DNA of 64,000 nucleotides from Natrialba chahannaoensis JCM 10990 (GTDB lineage: Archaea; Halobacteriota; Halobacteria; Halobacteriales; Natrialbaceae). The notes under the pieces were generated by a model. It did not search any database. It was not told where the DNA came from and worked only from the letters and a program-made list of their open reading frames with translations. The stretch lies in the NCBI RefSeq assembly GCF_000337135.1, contig NZ_AOIN01000100.1, forward strand, positions 66,803 to 130,802, given 5' to 3'. This document shows, piece after piece, positions 1 through 6,770 of the stretch. The position numbers and the translations under genes were made by a program. Every line of letters starts with the position of its first letter. Position 1 is the stretch's first letter.

Positions 1-36
1 GTCTAGATCCGGACGAACACGTCGCGGTTGATGTCG

Positions 37-713
37 TCAATCATCTGCATGGTAGGCCACTGCAGTTGTCTCAACGAGGTCCGCTCGCTGAGCGATGCTC
101 ACGGCAGCACTCCGGTCGCGACACACCGTGTTGACGGGACAGTCTTCAATTGTACACTCCAGCGTCTCGCGCTCGAGGTGTCCGAGCTCGCCACAACTGT
201 GACACTGCTGAGTCGTGTACTTCGGATCGACGTACCTCATGGGAACGCCCGCGTCGTGTGCTTTCACCGCGATGGCGTGCTGAAGAGCCGGGAGCAACCA
301 CGACCCCACGTCGTCAGTCGTCCGGCGTTCCCACAGTGTCGCTTCGCAGAACGACAGATCCTCAAGCACGAGCGTCGGCGCGGGGAACTCCTGGGCGTAG
401 CGAACGACGCGGACAGCGGCATCGTAAACCTGTGGACGGATCTGGTGCCAGAGTGCCGCGAACAGCTGAGTCTGTCCATTGGTGGTGTCGAACTTCGCGC
501 CCTGAAGCGCCTGCATCGCCTCGACGAGGATTTTGTGACCTTCTGAACGTGGTCACCTTCTATCACGACTGCCGACTCCGGAGCAGCATCCACTGGGGCC
601 GCGGCGACGAGGTTTTTCACCCCAATATCCACACCAACTGGCGTGGGTTTCAGTGTTCGATCCCGGGAAATAGCCGCTGGGAACGGTATGCTGCTCATCG
701 GCTGCTCACCCAT
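37..713 (-). pseudogene. tnpB: TnpB (IS200/IS605 family) RuvC-like nuclease, frameshifted and 5'-truncated
   Basis: This is the remnant of an RNA-guided TnpB nuclease/transposase accessory gene. Two minus-strand frames carry one protein. The upstream frame (from about 713) has the RuvC-I motif GVDIGVKNLV. After a shift near 535-545 the other frame continues with LVLEDLS (RuvC-II Glu), the zinc finger CHSC...CTIEDC and DRSAAVSIA (RuvC-III Asp), then stops at 37. The catalytic residues are all present, but the reading frame is broken and the usual ~170-residue N-terminal part is missing. No TnpA or hairpin ends are visible next to it. I read it as a dead solo tnpB copy. Confidence 0.8.
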
Positions 714-922
714 TCGCTGTCGGCTGGATCGGAGGTTACAATCTCGTCGAGTGTCTCCTCGAATTCGCAGACTGTTCGGAAGGCATCAAGATTCAGTGAC
801 TTGATCAGCGGCCCGTCCTCCGCGGGGACGTGCCAGACACTCGTCGGTGTGAGAAAGTCGACAGTCACGTCCGGGATGTTCTCATGGGACGTGATCATAT
901 CCGTCGAATCGAGGGAACTCAT
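695..922 (-). CDS. Hypothetical small acidic protein, 75 aa
   Basis: I do not recognise this protein. It is 75 residues, acidic and without membrane segments or cysteines. Its start is well supported: the ATG is preceded 7 nt upstream by GGAGG on the minus strand and overlaps, as ATGA, the stop codon of the 34-aa gene upstream. The two small genes therefore look translationally coupled. The 3' end overlaps the beginning of the decayed tnpB frame by about 19 bp, so the gene may have been trimmed by the insertion. The operator-like palindromes at 1121-1175 lie upstream. Confidence 0.5.
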   Translation of the reverse strand: MSSLDSTDMITSHENIPDVTVDFLTPTSVWHVPAEDGPLIKSLNLDAFRTVCEFEETLDEIVTSDPADSEWVSSR

Positions 923-1023
923 CGTGGTCCCTCCTTGCCGCAGTAGTTTTTGTTGATGATTCGAGTATCGTTATCTGCGTCGCTGCCGGAATCCTGAAGT
1001 CCAGTGCAGTCTAATTCCTTCAT
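919..1023 (-). CDS. Hypothetical micro-protein, 34 aa
   Basis: A 34-codon frame begins MKELDCTGLQDSGS and contains two cysteines (Cys6 and Cys28). GAGGT stands 6 nt before the ATG, a credible Shine-Dalgarno site, and the TGA stop overlaps the ATG of the next gene (75 aa). It is the first gene of a two-gene minus-strand unit that starts about 100 bp from a pair of palindromes shared with the divergent winged-helix gene. The function is unknown. Support rests on signals and coupling, not homology. Confidence 0.4.
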   Translation of the reverse strand: MKELDCTGLQDSGSDADNDTRIINKNYCGKEGPR

Positions 1024-1120
1024 GGGTTACCTCGTTTGTAGCGTGGGGACCCGGTCCGCCTGTACCAGCAGGCGGGCGTTTCCTCGAATAGTCACGCCCC
1101 AAGGGTCCGGATTTCCACAT

Positions 1121-1175
1121 CCAATGCACTAGCCTGCATTGGTAAAACGTTTTCCATTGCACTAGTATGCATTGG
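1121..1175. promoter_or_regulatory. Two palindromic operator-like sites between divergent genes
   Basis: Two 22-bp inverted repeats occur at 1121-1142 (CCAATGCA-N6-TGCATTGG, perfect arms) and 1154-1175 (CCATTGCA-N6-TGCATTGG, one mismatch). Both have CTAG in the centre. They are 33 bp apart centre to centre, three helical turns, so bound dimers would sit on the same DNA face. They separate the minus-strand small operon (start 1023) from the plus-strand winged-helix gene (start 1211). An autoregulated divergent operator for that regulator is the simplest reading. Confidence 0.6.
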
Positions 1176-1210
1176 TGCTTAGTAGATGTGGTCAAAACTA
1201 ACTTGTACAA

Positions 1211-1474
1211 GTGAACGAAATGGGTGAAGTAGTGCCGAAAGAACGTGACGAAGAAAGCGGGAAGTACACCGAGACGTATCCACTGGGATCGTTCACTGAG
1301 GCGTTACAATCACTCTCTAGCGCAGCCAGTACACAAGAAGTGGCCGATGAAGTGGGATGCGCGTATCGGACGGCGTTTGCCAAACTCTCTGAATTAGAAG
1401 ACAAGGGTGAGGTGACTTCCCGAAAGGTCGGAAATGCACGACTCTGGCAACTACCATCCACCAAACAGAGATAG
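1211..1474 (+). CDS. Small winged helix-turn-helix transcriptional regulator
   Basis: An 87-aa protein consisting of one winged-helix domain of the MarR/ArsR-like type common in haloarchaea. After TETYPLGSFTEALQSL, the segment STQEVADEVGCAYRTAFAKL forms the recognition helices and VTSRKVGNARLWQL forms the wing. No sensor or membrane domain is present. The start is GTG at 1211; an in-frame ATG at 1220 is an alternative. Two palindromes end 35 bp upstream, suggesting autoregulation and control of the divergent small genes. Small wHTH genes like this often partner toxin-antitoxin or mobile loci, and the nearby tnpB remnant fits a mobile neighbourhood. Confidence 0.75.
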   Translation: MNEMGEVVPKERDEESGKYTETYPLGSFTEALQSLSSAASTQEVADEVGCAYRTAFAKLSELEDKGEVTSRKVGNARLWQLPSTKQR

Positions 1475-1734
1475 TATTGGAAACGGCCCACAATGCAACT
1501 GAGGGCGAGAGATGACTAATTCAGACGACGATGAAAGCGAATTTGAGGACTATTACCCATGACTATTGGAGTTACGCAGAGATATAAGCAGGAATTCATA
1601 CCGCAGGCTGAGGGTGTACTTAAATAGGGTGAAAGAAAGGTGATTTTGATTTGCGTCCGCCCCTAAATAAAGGAGTTGCAGTCACAACCACTGATAGGCA
1701 GGAGTTTTACTAGTTCGCGTGTGAGTATTCGTCA
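1475..1734 (+). other. Intergenic stretch with two overlapping mini-frames
   Basis: Two very short plus-strand frames overlap by ATGA: 1512-1562 (16 codons, MTNSDDDESEFEDYYP) and 1559-1627 (22 codons, MTIGVTQRYKQEFIPQAEGV...). They may be the truncated remains of a partner gene of the wHTH regulator, but neither is recognisable. A TATA-like TTTTA at 1705-1709 stands about 27 bp before the ATG of the PAP2 gene and fits a leaderless transcript for it. Confidence 0.35.
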
Positions 1735-2661
1735 ATGTCGCGTGGCATCGGTGAATTCGGACCGATTCAAGAGTACATTCCCGAGTGGGCAGCCGTCATC
1801 ATCGCCCTGCTCACCCAACTTGGCGATATCTGGTTTCTGGCGCTCGTGCTCACCGTCGCGTACTGGGTCGGGTCGCCAAACCGCGACGATATCGGGGCCG
1901 TCGCGGGCGTCTGGCTTGCGGGGATGGGACTCTACAAGGGGCTGAAGGAAATCTTCGGCTTCCCGCGGCCAGACCAGCCACTACTCGATCCGGAGTTGCT
2001 TCCGTTCGGTGTCCAACAACTCTACGAGGCGACCGCCTTCGCATCCGGCTACGGCTTTCCGAGCGGCCACGCAGTCAACACCACGATCGTCTTCTTTGGC
2101 CTGGCGTCCGTGCTCACCGTGAGTACACGCCGCCGTCGGTTCGCCGTGGCGGCTGGCCTGGTCGCAACCGTTTCCTTCTGTCGCGTCGCACTCGGTGTCC
2201 ACTACCTCGTCGACGTGGTGGCCGGTGTTGCCGTCGGCGCGCTCTTGCTTCTCGCAGTGCAGGCGCTCGCGAGTCGGCAGGGTGTCGACCGGCCAACAAT
2301 TGCGTTCGCCGCAGCTATTGTCTTCAGCGGCTTCTTCGTCACGACGAGCGACGCAATGATGGAGTCAATCCTCATTCTTGCAGCCTCGCTCGGCGCGTTC
2401 GCCGGCTGGCAGTTGATCGTACTCGGCCGCCGGCTCGTCGCCGCCGATCTGCCCTCGCAGGCAATCCGTCTGTTGGCAATTCGCGCCACTCTCGCTGCAC
2501 TTGCGCTCACTCCGCTGGTCGCAACGTTTGAACTGTTCCCACTCCTCTCGATGTACACGGCGGCGGGCCTCGCCGGACTCGTGACCGCACTCGTCGTTAC
2601 AATTCCTGTAGTCCGTCACTCCAAGCACGCCAGCCGTGTCGCCGCGGTGTTCCTGTCCTAG
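1735..2661 (+). CDS. PAP2 superfamily membrane phosphatase
   Basis: A 308-aa integral membrane protein of the type 2 phosphatidic acid phosphatase family, which hydrolyses lipid or isoprenoid phosphates at the membrane. The three family motifs are in order: K-(x)6-RP as KEIFGFPRP (~65), PSGH within YGFPSGHAVN (~107) and the R-x5-H-x3-D motif as CRVALGVHYLVD (~150). Several hydrophobic helices surround them and extra C-terminal helices follow (~195-300). The ATG at 1735 lies about 27 bp after a TATA-like TTTTA, so the transcript is probably leaderless. The substrate cannot be told from sequence; polyprenyl pyrophosphate recycling or phospholipid turnover are both possible. Confidence 0.85.
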   Translation: MSRGIGEFGPIQEYIPEWAAVIIALLTQLGDIWFLALVLTVAYWVGSPNRDDIGAVAGVWLAGMGLYKGLKEIFGFPRPDQPLLDPELLPFGVQQLYEATAFASGYGFPSGHAVNTTIVFFGLASVLTVSTRRRRFAVAAGLVATVSFCRVALGVHYLVDVVAGVAVGALLLLAVQALASRQGVDRPTIAFAAAIVFSGFFVTTSDAMMESILILAASLGAFAGWQLIVLGRRLVAADLPSQAIRLLAIRATLAALALTPLVATFELFPLLSMYTAAGLAGLVTALVVTIPVVRHSKHASRVAAVFLS

Positions 2662-2949
2662 CTACGGGGGACACTGGCTGGACTGCGATAGGCTCGCTCG
2701 TCACACTCGTGATGTGACGACTTGCTGGTCGATAGAGCGGAGGAGATGGAGACAGGAGTAGAGAGATAAATAGATAGAGGTAGAAACGTTGGACGACCCA
2801 CGGCCCTGGTCAGCGATGTACGCTGCACCAACACACCAGCCACTGGCGCACCACCCGACTGATGCACCGACAACCGTACCCGTTTGTGTTCGAACGGTGC
2901 CCCCGCCGGAAACGGGAGGCTTTTGCGCCGCCCGTCCCAAGCAGTTCGC
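2662..2949. other. Intergenic region, no feature identified
   Basis: These 288 bases separate the PAP2 gene from the TrpD-like gene. An A-rich purine stretch with TAGA/GATA-like short repeats lies around 2755-2790. I see no convincing gene on either strand. Confidence 0.5.
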
Positions 2950-4032
2950 ATGGCTCAGGCATCCCAAGAGTTCGGTGAGTGGCCGCTCAAACGGCTGATG
3001 ACGGAAGTCGTCGGTTCGGGACACAAGTCCGCCGACGACATGACCCGCGAGCAGGCACGGGAAGCGTTCCAGCGAATCCTCGCAGGCAAACCCGACGAGA
3101 CAACGCTCGGCGCGTTCTGGCTGGCGAACCGCTGGAAGCGAAACAACCCCGAAGAGCTCGCGGCCTACACCGACGTGATGCGCGAAGAGGCCGTGATCAC
3201 CGCCGAACCGGACTGTGATCCGGTCGATTGCGGCGCGAACTACGACGGCAAGCACACCTCCGCCCTGCTCGGCGTCGGTGCTGGCATCGTCGCCGCGGCC
3301 GCGGGCACCCCCGTCGTCGTCCACTCCGGCGACGGCGTCCCGACGCAGAAGGAAACGGCCTACAAACACGTTCTCGACGAACTCGGTGTCCGGACCGAAC
3401 TCACACCCGAAGAGAGCGCCGACATGGTCGACGAGACCGGCTTTGGCTTCTACTACCAGCCCGAGTTCAACCCCGGCGTCCACGACCTCTTCGACCGGCG
3501 CGACCAGATGGGCGTCCGAACCTTCGTCAACTCCATTGAAACCGTCGCCAACCCCGCAAACGCCGACGTCCACCTCGGCTCGTTCTACCACCTTGCGTTC
3601 GCGAAAAAGATGACCGACCTACTCAAAGGGAGCGAGCAACTCGAGTTCTCCCGCGCGATCTTCTTCCAGGGGATGGAAGGCTACGACGACATTCGGCCGG
3701 GCTACACGAAGGTGGCCGAGTGGGACCAAACGGGTGCCGACGGCGAAGAGGGCTTCGAGGATTACGAGATTGAAACCGCCGAGTACGGCATGGAGATGGA
3801 GGGCGACGACCTCGCCGTCGACGACGTGACCGCCGACTCCGCGGCCATCACCGAGGCCGTCCTCGCCGGCGAGCGCGACGACGAGTTCGCCGACGCTATT
3901 GCACTCAACGGCGCGTTCCGGATGTACGCTCGTCAGGATGTCGACAGTCTCGAAGCCGGACTTGACCGCGCCCGCGAAGTCATCGACGACGGCAGCGCCG
4001 CAGCGGTACTCGAGGACCTCCGGTCGTTCTAG
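2950..4032 (+). CDS. TrpD-like phosphoribosyltransferase (glycosyltransferase family 3)
   Basis: A 360-aa protein of the anthranilate phosphoribosyltransferase / nucleoside phosphorylase type 3 fold. An N-terminal helical domain (GHKSADDMTREQAREAFQ; LGAFWLANR, ~25-65) precedes a Rossmann-like domain with a glycine-rich phosphate region (NYDGKHTSALLGVGAGIVAAAAGTP, ~96-120, and HSGDGVPTQKE, ~122-132). The canonical TrpD signature GTGGD is not obvious, so it is better called TrpD2/YbiB-like than a certain tryptophan enzyme. No other trp genes are nearby. I chose the ATG at 2950 because residues upstream in the same frame are not conserved in character. Confidence 0.75.
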   Translation: MAQASQEFGEWPLKRLMTEVVGSGHKSADDMTREQAREAFQRILAGKPDETTLGAFWLANRWKRNNPEELAAYTDVMREEAVITAEPDCDPVDCGANYDGKHTSALLGVGAGIVAAAAGTPVVVHSGDGVPTQKETAYKHVLDELGVRTELTPEESADMVDETGFGFYYQPEFNPGVHDLFDRRDQMGVRTFVNSIETVANPANADVHLGSFYHLAFAKKMTDLLKGSEQLEFSRAIFFQGMEGYDDIRPGYTKVAEWDQTGADGEEGFEDYEIETAEYGMEMEGDDLAVDDVTADSAAITEAVLAGERDDEFADAIALNGAFRMYARQDVDSLEAGLDRAREVIDDGSAAAVLEDLRSF

Positions 4033-4514
4033 CTCCGCAAAGAACCACCCTATAAGTTGATTTGTTTAGCATCATCCCTACATTCTGGGGTGTTGTTCTT
4101 CTCCGAAGGGATTCTGTCAGCCCCAGTGTTGGTCTCGTCTGTCGCGGTGTGAGACGGCCCGAATACCGTCGTTTTCGTGTCCCTAGCCACGTTTGCGGCT
4201 TTTGGGTTCCTCGCTGTGGGCCGAACGATTTCCACCCACAGACGGCGACAAGATAGAGCAGTCTCGACTCGAGTACCCCGCCTCGAGAGCTACGTCATCT
4301 ACAGCGTCACGGGTATTGTCTCGCCGTCGGATGACGAACAGACAGCCTTTGCTGGCTGAGACGCCACCACTCAGACTCCAAAACCTATCTGCGTGGGAGA
4401 ATAGTTCGGTATGTGTTACGTCAGGGCCCGAGTGCCAGTTTCGTCACCCAGCATGATCGCTCAGCATCGCCGTTCGCTGCTCGCCACTCGAGTACCCTAG
4501 CGACCGCCGCGTTA
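4033..4514. other. Intergenic region with one doubtful short frame
   Basis: This 480-base gap lies between the TrpD-like gene and the end of the chemotaxis minus-strand unit. A plus-strand frame at 4177-4359 (GTG start, 60 aa) begins with a weakly hydrophobic segment (LATFAAFGFLAVG) followed by a basic stretch. It could be a small membrane peptide or chance, and I do not call it. Confidence 0.3.
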
Positions 4515-5231
4515 TCATGCCCCCTCGCCCGACCCCGACGTGGACCCACCGCTGCCGTCGCTCGATGACGAACTGGACGACGGTCGCTTGCCACCATTCG
4601 AGTCCGTCCTCGATTGGCGCGACGAACTCGAGTCGGTGGCTGGTGGCTCGTCGCTGCTACCAGCCTCGTCGGTGTCGTCCGATGGGTCATCGCCATCCCC
4701 ACTATCCCCGTCCTCGTCGTCGCCTTGCGAGTCCGGTTGTGACTGGGTCCGCCTGATCTTGGCCATCGAGCGTCCGAAGATCGACCGACCGTCACCGAAC
4801 AGACTCTGAACGCCGTCCTCCGACTCACCCTGTGTTGCACGGTGGCGTTCCAGCAGCCCGGGTCTGCGAAGACTCTCAGTGCTGTCAGCAGGCGGACTGT
4901 CGATGTCGACGCCGCGAATCGCGTCCGGAAGCGTGTCGTCGGTTTCCTCCGTCTCCTTGGCCTCGATGATCGTCTGATCCTCGACCAGTTCCTGCCAGAT
5001 CTCCCTGGGTGGCTGGCTCGACAAATTCGCCGCCTCGTCGCGCCCCTTCTGATAAGCAAGATTGACGAAACTCTCGTCGTAGGTCGTCTCTACCTGATTC
5101 GTCAGCCGATCGAGTTCGTCGGTGTACGTGTCGCCAAGGCGCACTGCGACGCCGAGGGCGTAGGCCCGTTCGACGACCTCTTCGCGGCCGTCGATCGACT
5201 CCCAGTCCGTACCGAAGCTTTTGTCGTACAT
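4515..5231 (-). CDS. Conserved haloarchaeal hypothetical protein downstream of KaiC-like ATPase
   Basis: A 238-aa protein with two parts. Residues 1-130 are a likely folded, helical segment (ERAYALGVAVRLGDTYTDEL; DESFVNLAYQKGRDEAA). Residues ~130-238 are an Asp/Ser/Gly-rich disordered tail ending in a run of serines and glycines. It has no signal peptide or membrane helix. It starts 5 bp after the stop of the KaiC-like gene and so is surely co-transcribed with it and with cheD, cheA and cheB. The placement suggests a helper of the KaiC-like protein or a taxis accessory. I do not recognise the domain with certainty. Confidence 0.65.
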   Translation of the reverse strand: MYDKSFGTDWESIDGREEVVERAYALGVAVRLGDTYTDELDRLTNQVETTYDESFVNLAYQKGRDEAANLSSQPPREIWQELVEDQTIIEAKETEETDDTLPDAIRGVDIDSPPADSTESLRRPGLLERHRATQGESEDGVQSLFGDGRSIFGRSMAKIRRTQSQPDSQGDDEDGDSGDGDDPSDDTDEAGSSDEPPATDSSSSRQSRTDSNGGKRPSSSSSSSDGSGGSTSGSGEGA

Positions 5232-5236
5232 CGAAC

Positions 5237-5947
5237 TCAGGTCTGGATCTTCGTGCTCGGATCGACTCGCAATCCGCGGTCCGTGAACTCGACCTGCCGA
5301 ATGTCACAGTCAATCTCCGTCCCGCGCATCTTGATGATCTGTACCCCGCGTGTCATCCCGCCGGCCTCCAGATAGTTGTGCATGAAGACCACCCCGTGGG
5401 CCAGATAGTGGCCGTCCGAGTAGGAAGACGGATCCGTCATCTCCGAAATCAGGACGACCGTCGCGTCGGCGCGTTTTAACTTTGTCAGGAACTTGATTAG
5501 CGCGTTCAGATCGTCAGAGAAGTAGTACTCGAGTAGCATCGTCGAGTCGATGACCAGCCGGTCGACGTCGCGTGATTCGACGAAGGCGACGAGCTGGTTC
5601 GAGAGGTTTTCGACGTTCGAGGGGAAGTCTCCGGAGCTTCGTGAGGACGACGAGAAGAGTCGCTGTGCTTCCTTATCGAAGACGTTGAGCACCTTCACGT
5701 GGCCGGAGCTGACTGCCTTGTCGAAGCCAAACTCGTAGTTGGCCATGTCCGAGACGAGTTCCTGCTGGGACTCGTGGAGGGTCAGAAACAGCGTCGTCTC
5801 CCCGTCAATCGCACCCTTGGTCACGAACTGTGAGCAGAACGTCGTCTTCCCGCTGCCGGGCGGGCCGCTGATGACGTACAGGCGGTCCTTCAAGAGCCCG
5901 CCGCTGAGCAGTTCGTCGAACCCCGGTACACCCGATGGAATTCGCAT
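5237..5947 (-). CDS. KaiC/RAD55-like RecA-fold ATPase of the taxis operon (HtlD-like)
   Basis: A 236-aa single RecA-type domain. It starts MRIPSGVPGFDELLSGGL, the usual KaiC-family entry. Walker A is GPPGSGKTT (28-36) and Walker B is the hydrophobic strand ending in RLVIDS. The C-terminal EIDCDIRQVEFTDRGLRV is typical of KaiC-like ends. It is far shorter than clock KaiC (two domains), so a circadian function is not implied. The gene follows cheD on the same strand within about 95 bp. Haloarchaeal che loci carry such an ATPase under the name HTR-like protein. A regulatory ATPase working with the taxis machinery is inferred only from context. Confidence 0.75.
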   Translation of the reverse strand: MRIPSGVPGFDELLSGGLLKDRLYVISGPPGSGKTTFCSQFVTKGAIDGETTLFLTLHESQQELVSDMANYEFGFDKAVSSGHVKVLNVFDKEAQRLFSSSSRSSGDFPSNVENLSNQLVAFVESRDVDRLVIDSTMLLEYYFSDDLNALIKFLTKLKRADATVVLISEMTDPSSYSDGHYLAHGVVFMHNYLEAGGMTRGVQIIKMRGTEIDCDIRQVEFTDRGLRVDPSTKIQT

Positions 5948-6042
5948 TGTCGGGAATCAGGAACGTACCCACTAAATAAATTCTGGCGGCTGTGTTTCAC
6001 GCCGCTCTACGGCGTTTCTGTCGCGAACAGCACCGACAGCCC

Positions 6043-6660
6043 TCACAGCCGCCGAACATCGCCGTTCGCACTCGATACCGTCAACGTCCCCGTCGCCGGG
6101 TCGAATTCGAGTGACCGGCCGTGGTAGCCACCGACATCGGTCTCCCGGATCTGAATGCGGGCGGCCTCGAGTTCGGCCGTAATCGCGTTGATGTTCCGCT
6201 CGCCGATAGTAGCGGTGAGTTGGGTGTCGAGCATCGCTGCGCCGCCGGCGATTTTGGCCCACGAGCGGGCAGGGGTGCCCCCGAGGTCGCGAAAGGACTT
6301 GAGCATGGACTCGAAGCCGGTATCGGCGAATTTCGCGTCGGGGTGGGTGCCGTTCGTGTCGGCGGCAGCCGGGAGCATGAAGTGGAGGAGACCGCTGACG
6401 CCTGCGTGGTCGTCGTGGATTGCGACGCCGATACAGGAGCCGAGGCCGCTGGTTTTGAGCGGCGTCTCGTCGTCGGTGAGCGCGTAGTCGGCAATGCCGA
6501 CGGAGATAGCGCCGGTTTCGTCGCGTGCTGTAGACGGGTCTGTCGAGTCAGTGTCCGCACGCAACGTGGCGATGATTTCTGCTGTAAGGTCGCCGGTCCC
6601 CGGTGTCTCCGCTTGTTCCGACGTGCTTTGGTCCCGACCGAGTCGGTTTTCATCCGTCAT
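6043..6660 (-). CDS. cheD: Chemoreceptor glutamine deamidase CheD
   Basis: A 205-aa CheD. The enzyme deamidates glutamines on transducers and is modulated by CheC. The catalytic cysteine is in LGSCIGV (Cys76), followed by the catalytic His in GLLHFMLP (His93). The conserved downstream core AKIAGGAAML and ETDVGGYHGRSLEFD is also present. The first ~50 residues are an acidic, Thr-rich extension not found in compact CheDs. It lies 110 bp downstream of cheA on the minus strand. CheC is encoded at 21.1 kb in the same island. Confidence 0.95.
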   Translation of the reverse strand: MTDENRLGRDQSTSEQAETPGTGDLTAEIIATLRADTDSTDPSTARDETGAISVGIADYALTDDETPLKTSGLGSCIGVAIHDDHAGVSGLLHFMLPAAADTNGTHPDAKFADTGFESMLKSFRDLGGTPARSWAKIAGGAAMLDTQLTATIGERNINAITAELEAARIQIRETDVGGYHGRSLEFDPATGTLTVSSANGDVRRL

Positions 6661-6770
6661 ATACTGAAGTGCTGTCTGTTCGGGTACCGCGGTGTGTCAC
6701 CAGCCACACCAGCCACGCACCCACACCTGTCGTCTACAGTTCCTGTCAAATTCGAGTACGTTGGTACTTG

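Noticed and set aside
2701..3591. A 296-codon minus-strand frame opposite the TrpD-like gene
   Set aside because: Antisense of a conserved enzyme with Val/Gly/Asp-rich random-looking content.
5237..5947. Circadian clock KaiC
   Set aside because: Only one RecA-like domain, no KaiA or KaiB partners, and the location in a che operon; a KaiC-like regulatory ATPase is the safer call.
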